The position numbers and the translations under genes are program-made. A stretch of DNA of 64,000 nt from Asterochloris sp. CNOR1 (Eukaryota; Chlorophyta; Trebouxiophyceae; Trebouxiales; Trebouxiaceae). The notes beneath the pieces are model-generated. The model was not told the origin of the DNA, ran no database searches, and saw nothing but the letters and a program-made list of their open reading frames with translations. The stretch's first letter is position 1, and the number at the start of each line of letters is the position of its first letter. The stretch covers positions 496,001 to 560,000 of the forward strand of contig OZ017762.1 in the NCBI GenBank assembly GCA_963969365.1, in the 5' to 3' direction. Positions 38,301 to 46,373 of this stretch are shown piece after piece.

Positions 38301-41300
38301 AACCAGCTGTCCCATGCACCCACAGCCCACTTTGTTGTGGGCGATCTCGTCCCGCAGGCGGTCTGCCTCTGTCTGGCTCTTGCTGATGTACTTCTTCATT
38401 GCCAGCAACTCCTCGCTTGTGTGGGACACCTGCAGCCAGGCCAGGTCCAGGTGGGCACACTGCTGCAATGCTTCTGACTGGATCACGGCATGCCTGCCTG
38501 CGTCCTTCCCACACAGCACAGGTCCTGGCAGGTGGCTTCAGCCATGCCGCACAGGTCATGGCGCCAGGCAGGTCTGGCTCACAGGTATCAGCTGAGCTTC
38601 ATGCGCATCCATACCCAGCCAGCGTGATGCAGTACAGGTGCAGCCTCAGGCAATGAAGCAGCCTGCAGATGGTTGCCAGATGAAGCTCTGCCTAGGTAGC
38701 TCATTCTTTGCGGCACCGGCATGAAGTGTGGTGCAGCCAAGACTGCAGGCAGGACCTCAGCTGACCTTGCTGAGATCATTTGTCATCTGTGTGTAAGTTT
38801 CGCAGATGCGATCATTGCTCTCGCGAGCAGCTGCTCTGATCAGGTCCAGCAGCTGGGCAGCCGTGCTGTCGGCTGCTGCCATCAGCTGCTGCTTCAAGGA
38901 CGAGCAGCTGACGCAGTACAGGCCAGTGCGCACATGGTCCGTGCTGACCTCACTGCAGCAGGCATCATGCGAGATGTGGGCTACCACCATCAGCTGCTGC
39001 TTCAGGAACATGCAGATCACACAGCACCAGCCGTTGCGACTGTGTTCTCCTCACTGCAGCAGGCAGACAGTGCTATGGCGACCGCTCACATGCCTGCGCA
39101 GAGCCCTCGCAGCTGTCACGCAAAGCCTGCAGATTGTGACAGTCCTGCAGAATTGGAGGAAGAGGCAGTGCAGCCTTGATCATGCAGCATTGAGCAGCCC
39201 TGCAGGAGCATAAAACATGCATGCCAATCTGGGTCGGCTCAGATCACGCTGCCTGTGCAGCCCTGCAGCAGTGCAAAAGCACATGATCTGCATGCAGGCT
39301 GCCACCTCACAGACTGAGCTGACTTACTTGATGCTGTCAGCTGCAGCCCTGCAGCGCTCCAGCTGGTCCCTGACCTCACTGAGCGACACTGCCTGTGCCT
39401 GCTCCGTAAAATTTTGGACGGTGGCCTCTGCTGAGTTGCCCAGCAGGGGCAGGAACTGCTTGTACAGGGACGCCAGCTGCTCAGGAGCTGACTTGTTTGC
39501 ATCTAGCACCTGCGCAGGGGCGTCAGGCCGGCACACTTGGTTCCACGCGTGCTTGTGCTGGGCATTGACTGCAGCCCCATGGCAGCCCTTCCCAGTACAG
39601 CCTGAGCACACATGCTGTCGTACCAGGCAGCCATGCAGCAGGTGTAAGGACCATCCATGCTGTTCATGCAAGCTGCTCAGCATTTGGGCTCATGTACTTC
39701 CACACCCTCTGTCAAGCTGCTGGCCTTGCAACAGGTACCTTTAGGATTGCTGCACGTGCTGCCTGCACTGCCTGGTCCTCCAGGCTCATGCTCTGAATGC
39801 TGGGCTGCACAGCGCCAGTTGTGCCCACAGCTGCAGCCGGAGCACCTGCAGGCAAGATAAATCAAACAGCTGTAGGGCTTCAGGACAGTCCCTCGGGCCT
39901 GCAGCTGATGGTGCATGCTGCTATATTTTGCCTGCCGTTCTCCATGTTCAATCACACCGTCTTCTACACAGCAGGCAAGTAATTGCACAGCGAGTTGATG
40001 ATCTGTGGAGGTGGACTCCCATGTGTTGTTTGCCTTGCCTGGGCATGCCACAGATCTGTTTCTGTATATATCAGCCTGCTGACGACGGCACACCAAGCTA
40101 CCTGGTGGAGGCGCCTCTGTGTTCCCCTGCCTGGGAATGCCGCACACCGCCTTCACAGCCTCCTCCACCGCATTGTCCAGGATCTGCTGCACCTCCTCAA
40201 AGCTGGGTCTGAAGGTGATGCTGCCATTGTCGGCGGCAGGCACCAGTTCCAGCAGGAAAGTGGCCGGCGAGGACCACTTGAGGCGGTCCTGCACTCAACG
40301 TGGCAGGAGTGAGCACCTGATGCCTCTGCGTGAGGGCGCGCACTTGCAGCCAAGGCTGCTGAATCGTGCAGCAGGTGTAAGCGCACAGGCCGAGCTCTTG
40401 AGTTACGGCGAGCATCTTGGAATGCGTAAGCTGCTTAAGCAGAGCGCAAAGTCACAGCTGATGCGCATCTTGGCTACAGGCTGCAGGGCCCTGGCCAGGT
40501 TGCCGACAGGTCATGCGAATCTCACTATGCAACGAACCCTCACTGTGCACAACTGCCCAGGGTTGCAGGTGGCAGCAAGACATTGCGGCCCAGCTCCAGA
40601 TGGCAGAAACATATGCACCTGGTGGGGATCGCATGGCCGCAGCTCTGCATTCTGCTGCAGGCACTGCACCAGGGCGTCCAGGGAGTCCTGTGCCAGCTGG
40701 CGCAGCTGCCTTCCCTGCAACACAAGCAGCATTTATCTTGAAGAAGCAGTGGAAATACAGTCAGCACAAGCCACCAGGGGTTTAGCTGTTGATGCACACC
40801 CTGCAGCAGCTGTAGAAATCGACTCTGCAGTGCATGCTGCAATTGCAGCAGCCCGGCCTGCACTCTGGGCAGCAATGCAGGGGAGCCTGCTGGCAGCAAT
40901 ACCTCAAAGGACGAATGCTGGGGTCGTGCGACAGGGCTTGCACCCAGCAGCCCAGCTGACGACTCTGCTTCGTGCACGGCACACCCCTTTCCCCGCAGAC
41001 CTGGCAGCTCACTGCAAGCATTCAGGGACCTGGCAGAGCAGCACCTGGGGTGGTGCAATGCTTGCAGCTGCTGCATGGCTTGCATGCGCCGCCCTCAGCA
41101 GCAGCAGACCGCGGGCGGGTCCCCCGTGTGCGCAGCAGTCCCACCTGCAGAGTGGCGACACAGCGGTAGTATGCCTCCCGGTCGCCGTTGATGTAGATGG
41201 GGGGCACGCGCCGGAAGGACTCGGTGCACTTGGGCAGCCAGTTGGTCCACAGTGACCCCTTGACCCTGTCAATGCAGTCTGCCTGCCAGGCCTTGAACGC

Positions 41301-43948
41301 CTCTGGCCCCATGGGCAGGGCAGCCAGGAACTCGGGGCTTTGCACGTCCAGCAGTAGCCTGCACAGCAACATGAAGGGTCTCAGCCCGATCTGAGGCCGT
41401 GCAGGCAGACACAAGGGCAAGCCTCTGCTGCTCAAGCTGCCCGTGAAGGCCTGTGTGCTTATGCCATTCATTTGAGGGGTGGTACCTTTGCTGCGCGGTG
41501 GAGCCACACGCTGCCCACGTCGTGCATGCCTCCAGCTAGTCCCCACAACCCATATGCTGGCACGTCAGGACAGTCAGGTTGCAGAGCGCAGTGCATGCTG
41601 TACAGGGCGGTACACTCTTTATGAGAATGTTGGTGCCTCCAACCCGCCGCTGGCTGTCGTGTGCTGGTCATGTGCACATCTGGTTGCAAAGCTGTTGGCC
41701 GCCCACAGCACGCTGTGCTGCTGAGCGCGTCACTGTCCATGGCCTGCTTGCATGATGCAGTGCTTGTTGCACGCGCAGCTGGCTTCCTGGGAAGCCTGTG
41801 ACTGCCTCCTGCCGGCCGCTAGCCGTCTTGTGCTAGCCGTGTGCGCACCTGCTGGCGAAGCCGTGGGCCACCCACAGCATGCTGAGTTCGAGAGCATTGA
41901 CATTCAGGGTCTGCAGCGTCCAAGCTATCTCCTCCCGCGCAGCCGCCACATTCTTGCGCCAATGTGCGGGCAGCTCCTGCAGGGCTCCCATGGCGCGGGC
42001 GGCCTGCTCCACTGATGGCTGGTTGAGCACTGGCGCAATGGCCTCCAGCTTCAGCCTGCAGAGTACAGGCACGATCTAAGAGGATGCAATGGCCAGGCTA
42101 GCTGTCATTTCGCCTCAGCCGAGCCAAGTGGTCTTGGCACTGTAATGCGGCCCAAACAATTCAAGCGGCAGCAGTGAGGAGGCCCCGCCTGCACAGCAGC
42201 AGTGAGGAGCCTCAGCCTGCACAGCAGCAGGCAGTGGCCAGCTATCACACTCAAACTGATGCTCACGACTAGCCTGATGACCGCCAGCTTCAGCCTGCAT
42301 GACAGCAGATCAGCAATGGTTCCCTCAACAGACTAGGATTCCCAGGCCAGTGGCAGAGCATGAGGCTGCCAAGCAGGTTCCTGGCAACAGGAGAGATCAC
42401 TGCTGCATGAGTATTGCCACAGCGTGAGACCGCCAATGTGCACATCATGTTTGGCGGCACCAGGCACTGTGCTGTGACATGTCCGCAGGAGGTCAAGCAT
42501 ACATGCAAGGCCATGCAGGTCAATGCAAGAGCCACCCCTTCCGGGTTGCAGTAGCAGGGCGAGCCTCGCACCTCTGCTGCTCGCTGGGGCTTTTGAGGGC
42601 ATAGTCCAGGATGGCCTTCTTCACAGCGCAGCGGTACTCCATGTGCACCTCCTCTAGGCAGCCATCAACCAGGCCATGGTACAGGCCGCCGGGCATGGGG
42701 CAGCTGCAGAGAAAGACCAGAAGTTCCAGCCAGCACCAGCCAGTGACGTCCTGCAGCACTGCCGGCATGGGCTGTCCAGAAAGGTGGAGGTACAGGCATC
42801 TTGCCGAGCAGGATGAGGCGTCTGCGAGCTCTCCTGACAGGGAGACCCATGCTGTGCAGCACCTTCAATGATCAGCAGCCTGCTTGCAGGCAAGACCCAC
42901 CTGCAGATGAGGGCGCTGTTAAGAGGCAGACTTGGCCAGCAGCACACTCAATCAAGCTGCATGTGCCATAACAGGCCTGAGCACTGCACATGAGGTGCTC
43001 AGCAACCCCTGGCATTCGAAGCGTGCCCGTCTGCTCTCTGAGGCCCTGCACTGGATGCATGAGGTTGCAGAGAGACCTGCAGTCAGGCCAGACATGCCGC
43101 CACTGCAATCAACGCGTGCCAATCTGTCTGCCCACCTGTTCTCTGGGGGCAGCATGGCCAGCGCATTGTGCACCCAGTCCTCGCAAAATGGGGCGATCTC
43201 ACTGTCACTAATGCCGGCACCGGCATAGTGCTGGTAGCGCCTCAATGCCTCAGCTACCTCCTCTGAAGTGAACGACTTGGCACTCTGTGGGCTGTCATTC
43301 TGCTGCTGCCCAGCCTGCAGCCAGTGACATCACTTGGGGGTGCAACTTCTTTTGAGCCTCAAAGGCAGCGCACACATCTAGCTGATCTGACACACTGGGG
43401 AGGCCACACCTGCTGGCTGGTTGTGACGCCGTCACGTGCGCTGGGCCCCTTCAGCAGCCTAGTCCTGGGGCCCGGCATGTGGCCTGACGTGCCACGTGCC
43501 ACAGCAGGCGTCTTGAGAGCCCTGCTGCCGGCATGCACTGGCATCACAGTTGCCCCTTTCTTCTGTGGGGGGCGTACTGGCTCCTGCATGTCCGCATTAT
43601 GCTTAGATCAGGCAAACAGGAGATGCTCGCCCCTGGGCCAAGAGTGGCAGTCTTGCAGGCTGTACCTGCTGCACGCTCTCAAAGAGGCGCCCAGCTGCCT
43701 CTGCAGCGTGGGGTGCATAGTGAGCTGCAATCCGGCTGGATGGGGAGTGGTAGTATGGGTCCGCTCTGTCTCCAAAGGTAGCGGCCTTGGTGAACAGCGA
43801 CCGCTCATTGAGAACAGGGGGCAACTGCGGGCAGCACAATCATCTCAAAAACCTGACAAAATTTGGTGCACAAAGCAGCATAGTGTTGTGGCAGTGCAGC
43901 CTGCACCTGGCCTGCATTCAAGACCGCAGTGACCTGGTCTGCATTTGC
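11363..43948 (-). CDS. DHC: Axonemal dynein heavy chain, inner-arm monomeric type
   Basis: This gene encodes the ATP-driven motor of the ciliary axoneme. Transcribed right to left, the exons give a complete heavy chain: N-terminal tail (about 36-43.9 kb), linker (31.5-35.8 kb), AAA1-AAA4 (22.4-31 kb), stalk with microtubule-binding domain (19.1-21.7 kb), AAA5-AAA6 and the C-terminal domain. AAA1 carries the P-loop [12 protein letters not shown] and Walker B CFDEFNRI, so ATP hydrolysis should be intact. The last exon holds [20 protein letters not shown] and ends [11 protein letters not shown]-stop at 11,363. From memory of the family this ending and the [10 protein letters not shown] segment resemble the DNAH3/7/12 group, which are single-headed inner-arm dyneins; the subtype is inference. 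More than 60 exons span over 32 kb, with introns mostly of 100-300 bp. The exact N-terminus is uncertain: the first clear exon is 43,666-43,824, and 43,853-43,948 is in frame with it only if a 28-nt segment is removed. I see no stop codon inside any conserved exon. Confidence 0.96.
14378..14515 (-). repeat. Duplicated dynein splice acceptor and exon start
   Basis: The real exon begins after the acceptor at about 14,408, coding [11 protein letters not shown]. About 94 bp upstream in the transcript, near 14,472-14,515, a near-identical block repeats the acceptor and the first nine or so codons (AHRNFRL) before diverging. Both acceptors share the context gctgtgctgcag. Confidence 0.75.
17080..17740 (-). 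repeat. Decayed copies of a dynein exon end inside its intron
   Basis: The coding exon at about 17,404-17,625 ends with a segment around [12 protein letters not shown]. Three degenerate versions of that end (plus-strand core ttgcctggctggcgggcagc) lie at about 17,080-17,130, 17,190-17,220 and 17,345-17,385. On the other side, 17,696-17,735 repeats about 38 bp of the start of the same exon (17,567-17,604). Confidence 0.6.
19100..21710 (-). other. Dynein stalk and microtubule-binding domain
   Basis: Coiled coil 1 lies in exons near 21.55-21.7 and 21.32-21.42 kb. The microtubule-binding domain is in exons near 20.68-20.9 kb ([34 protein letters not shown]) and 20.14-20.29 kb. Coiled coil 2 follows at 19.77-19.94 and 19.1-19.34 kb. 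The order matches the antiparallel stalk that inserts between AAA4 and AAA5. Confidence 0.92.
22380..24330 (-). other. Dynein AAA4 module
   Basis: The loop at about 23,588-23,632 reads [17 protein letters not shown], the normal axonemal form in which GKT is replaced by GRQS. The next exons carry [20 protein letters not shown] (Walker B region, 23.13-23.27 kb), [20 protein letters not shown] and [20 protein letters not shown], then [19 protein letters not shown] just before the stalk. Confidence 0.93.
24440..26680 (-). other. Dynein AAA3 module
   Basis: The P-loop at about 26,066-26,117 reads [15 protein letters not shown]. Walker B at about 25,600-25,660 reads [16 protein letters not shown]. 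The exon at 25.19-25.39 kb carries [20 protein letters not shown], the sensor region. AAA3 is the regulatory ATPase site of dynein, and its key residues are intact. Confidence 0.93.
25037..25135. repeat. Intronic tandem repeat, 46-bp period
   Basis: Two nearly identical units beginning ggcaacggc(a/g)gctctgc lie head to tail between dynein AAA3 exons. The period is about 46 bp, and a third unit starts and then diverges. Confidence 0.85.
27200..28610 (-). other. Dynein AAA2 module
   Basis: The nucleotide-binding loop near 28,462-28,505 reads [18 protein letters not shown], so the Lys and Thr of the P-loop are kept but the Gly before Lys is Met. Walker B lies near 27,900-27,960 ([19 protein letters not shown]), followed by [18 protein letters not shown] and [17 protein letters not shown]2 binds but does not normally hydrolyse ATP in dyneins. 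Confidence 0.9.
28905..29150. repeat. Intronic direct duplication of about 150 bp
   Basis: The block near 28,922-28,990 recurs diverged at 29,072-29,140. Shared cores are aatgataaggccttcgtccc versus aatgacgagggctttgccct, each followed by a similar ctggcct...cagttgctgctca stretch. It lies in the intron between the dynein AAA1 and AAA2 exons and shows no coding signal. Confidence 0.65.
29190..31060 (-). other. Dynein AAA1 module (main ATPase site)
   Basis: The P-loop exon lies at about 30,767-30,858 and reads [17 protein letters not shown]. It is followed by the exon with [20 protein letters not shown] near 30.6-30.7 kb, then Walker B ([17 protein letters not shown]) near 30,400-30,470, and the exon with [20 protein letters not shown] near 30.1-30.26 kb. 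Every catalytic residue I know for AAA1 is present, so this is the principal hydrolysis site. Confidence 0.95.
34600..34900 (-). repeat. Four tandem copies of a dynein intron-exon acceptor
   Basis: The exon coding [15 protein letters not shown] begins near 34,640. Its acceptor and first codons (plus-strand core cagcgatttcctgcaggcca) recur in decayed form at about 34,680-34,705, 34,775-34,800 and 34,875-34,905, at intervals of roughly 80-100 bp. All copies retain the catgct...tcagcaat...ctgcagg order. Confidence 0.7.
35130..35200 (-). repeat. Decayed copy of a dynein exon end
   Basis: Read on the minus strand, this block gives [13 protein letters not shown]. It mirrors [13 protein letters not shown] at the end of the real exon (about 35,455-35,500), which lies about 320 bp upstream in the transcript. 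Confidence 0.65.
37090..37600 (-). repeat. Tandem copies of a dynein exon end and splice donor
   Basis: The exon ending LLEQLKQ has its donor at about 37,575-37,580 (plus-strand cttacctgcttcagctgctc). Similar donor-plus-exon-end blocks (cctgcttcag followed by g/c-rich text and cagtg) recur near 37,100, 37,205, 37,285, 37,350 and 37,490, degenerating with distance. Confidence 0.6.
38870..39075. repeat. Intronic tandem duplication of about 110 bp
   Basis: Two adjacent units begin catcagctgctgcttca(a/g)ga and end cctcactgcagcaggca. They lie next to the exon coding [20 protein letters not shown], and the first unit overlaps its splice acceptor region. Confidence 0.7.
41580..41900 (-). repeat. 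Duplicated dynein exon end plus donor
   Basis: Plus-strand blocks near 41,645-41,725 and 41,810-41,895 share about 80 bp (ccgccgctggctgtcgtgtg versus ccggccgctagccgtcttgt, then ggcc(g/a)cccacagca(c/t)gct). The second is the real exon end coding [12 protein letters not shown] with its donor. The first is a decayed copy inside the intron. Confidence 0.7.
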
Positions 43949-44254
43949 CTGCAGGAACACAAGGACAGTATGATGTAGATGTAAAGCCAATCATGACACG
44001 CTGGCCATGATGCACTACCTCTGGCCTCCCAGGCATGCTGCCACTCTATTGCAGTCAGTGTTTCATTGGCGGCCCGCTTGTCGGCATCAGAGGCACTATA
44101 AGAGCCTTCTTGTATCGTCCTACCTGACACTCTACAATTCACGGCACACCCTAGCTCTCCTTGTCTCTTATCGAGCTGGCTCTCATGATAATGTTTGAGA
44201 TGTGGGTCACACAGCGACAGGGCAACAAGACCTGGCTGTCAAGCCCCTGAACAA

Positions 44255-44362
44255 ATTCACAAGCGGGTCATTCATTTGTGTGCATAGCCATTGTTGTGTC
44301 CCCTGGACATGCTTTCACAAAGCGGGTCATGTGTTGTGTGCATAGCCATTGTTGTGTCGCCT
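44255..44362. repeat. 59-bp tandem repeat upstream of dynein and the ankyrin relic
   Basis: Two units share aagcgggtcat and then gtgcatagccattgttgtgt, with a 59-bp period. They lie in the divergent spacer between the dynein 5' end and the ankyrin-type relic. Confidence 0.85.
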
Positions 44363-44563
44363 GAAAGTGGGTCCTGCCTGCAGATACCTTCAAGCCGCTG
44401 CAAGGAATTGCCAGAACTGATACAGCTGCCTTCCAACCAGCTTGCATAGATATCACACGTTCGTCACCGAGCTAACCCGAGAATGTCTCATGAAGGCATT
44501 TGGAAAGTGAGTTTCCCTATTTAGCAGCAAAAGGGCTAAAGTAAAAGGTGTTGAAAGGTTCAA

Positions 44564-45098
44564 TGCCTGCAGGCACCTTCAGGCCGCTGCACAGGGAGAC
44601 CTGCCAGCCCTGCAAGCAGCGTGGCAGCGAGCAGGTCGTTCCTGGGATGCCCATGGGTGGGGAGGAAATGCAGGTGTGATAAGTGTCTATCTGAGCCTTT
44701 CATGGGGACAAGGAAGTGAGCTGTGTGATGCAGCAGCTGCCGGAGGCCACCTGGCAGTCGTGCAGTGGGCATGACTCAATGGCTGCAGCTGGGACGAGAG
44801 AACAACACTGCATGCAGCTATGAACAACCACCTTGATATCCTGCAATGGGCACGGCAGCAGCAACCCCCCTGTCCATGGTGGAGCCTCGACGAGCTTTTA
44901 AAGGAGGAGAAAGCTGATCTTACCAATGCCAAGCACAGCACCCTGCTGTGGCTTGCACAACAGGGTGCGCCCCTGCCACATGAAGGCTATGCCATCGCCT
45001 GCAGCTCTGCTGACAGGCTCATGCATGCCTGTATGGCCCTGCAAGCCTTGCTACCTGCTGGTGTTCTGAACCACATTCTGACGCTGTCTCTTGAGTGA
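44564..45098 (+). pseudogene. Ankyrin-type repeat gene relic with an in-frame TGA
   Basis: One frame stays open on both sides of a single stop. It reads GDLPALQAAWQRAGRSWD, then GGHLAVVQWA, TGA at 44,772-44,774, LNGCSWDERTTLHAAMNNHL, DILQWARQQQPPCPWW, and ends with a stop at 45,096-45,098. The GHLAVVQWAR-x-NGC-W and HLDILQWAR pattern is the degenerate ankyrin-like repeat common in large algal and protist families. The position of the TGA fits an Arg, so a CGA to TGA change is the simplest cause. The gene may instead be read from a later ATG (44,820) as a short protein of about 92 residues. The exon start near 44,564 is partly repeated at 44,379. I saw no upstream exons. No partner or function can be inferred from the context. 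Confidence 0.65.
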
Positions 45099-46373
45099 AA
45101 GCGTTGCCTTGTCAAAGTGTACGCATGTCAGATGGCAATGCAGTGCACTGGGGACTTGCAAGCAAAGCAAAAGGTTTGTTAAGCTAAATGGGCTCAAGCA
45201 GGCTTGCTGCTTGATTCAAGTCTCTACGGAACAGACTGCCATCTGTACAGCTGATGTGTGCTCCCAAGGAATTGGCAATGTGCACACAAGTAGCATTGGA
45301 GGTGATCACTCTCATGAGGTTGTAGGAGATTGGATACCTAGGGCACATCAAGGGGCCGGCCTGAGCAAAATTGTCAGGTGGCTGCTGCTTGTCTTGACTT
45401 ATGCAAAGCATCTCAGCAGCAGGACAGGCTCTTGCACAGCTTTCTATGGTGCATCCTTGGCAAAGAGCCAGCACACTCAGCATTTGTGCAGCCAGACAGC
45501 CAGGAGGAAGAGGTCCTTGAGGGACATGTGGACACCAGAGGGTGAAGCAGGGTAGAATGCTATCATGAAAGCCCCTGGCTGGGTGGCTTGCCTCTGACCA
45601 AAGAACATTGTATACAGATACCTTGACACCTCTAGCTGAGAACTGGTAAACGTGCAGCAGCATTTCAGGCTCCAAGATGCAGTGGCTTCAACACAAAGCT
45701 ACGCCAGCTGGACTGGGGGTGAGCAACATAGCGGCAGCTGCTGTTTGCTTGCAGGGCAGATAACAGGAATAGTGAGGCCACGCCCTTTGTAACATATGCT
45801 TGTGCTAAGAGGGCCACAGGCAGTAACACTGTCACCTGCCCTTTCATCTGCAATCAGCTCGGTCCTTCAAGCAGTGTAGGTAGTCATTGTGTTGCTCATA
45901 CAATATCTCGGTCTTGCCAATTGGCAACAGCAGAGCACTGCTCGGTGGACTGATGCCAAGTGTCTGGCATGTCAGAGCCCCTCCATCAGTCACTGGTATT
46001 GTTTGCAGCATGCAGGTCGCAAGACAGTGGCAGAGAGGGGTCTTGTCATGTTGAATGGTGTCAACGTGCACGCCCCATGAAGTGGGTGAGCAAGTCCTTC
46101 CTCTGGAGCAGAATGATGGATGAGCTGTCTTTGGTCTTCAGAACTTGAAGGCTAGAAGAAGCAAATGCTTCATCACTCAATTCGAGTTGACAAGAAGCAG
46201 ACTGTGTCAGGTGAGGGTGGGCATGGCCAAGCTTGATGGAATCACGGGCATGCGTCATCTGTTGCTCACAAAATGCCTTGCGGACTGCCGGGAACATAGG
46301 GGGGGGCTGAAACATTAAACACGTCACACTAGTCAGAAAGGTGAGAGGGCCGCAGAGAGTTGCCTGTCGGCTG
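45099..46373. other. Spacer, probably the 3' UTR of the GT69 gene
   Basis: Two converging genes end here. Minus-strand frames near 46.0-46.3 kb and 45.2-45.7 kb are open for 60-160 codons but show no family resemblance, and stops separate them. I regard most of this as the 3' UTR of the GT69 gene. No TGTAA motif was found on the minus strand, so the transcript end is unknown. Confidence 0.45.

Larger units (their letters stand above)
31540..43948 (-). other. Dynein heavy chain tail and linker exons
   Basis: These are the N-terminal exons of the heavy chain. Clear pieces include 43,136-43,314 ([18 protein letters not shown]), the exon near 41.2 kb ([20 protein letters not shown]), coiled-coil exons at 37.6, 38.0, 38.4 and 38.8 kb, 36.2-36.4 kb ([20 protein letters not shown]), 35.5-35.75 kb, 34.5-34.65 kb ([20 protein letters not shown]), 33.3-33.4 kb ([14 protein letters not shown]), 32.7-33.0 kb and 32.3-32.5 kb. 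The last five match the conserved linker that swings during the power stroke. Introns in this part are the longest in the gene and carry most of the junction duplications described under findings. Confidence 0.9.

Noticed and set aside
40119-41255. 378-codon plus-strand open frame
   Set aside because: Antisense to dynein tail exons and introns; its length comes from GC-rich reverse codons.
45184-45675. 163-codon minus-strand frame as a separate gene
   Set aside because: No recognisable motif and it lies in the probable 3' UTR of the GT69 gene.
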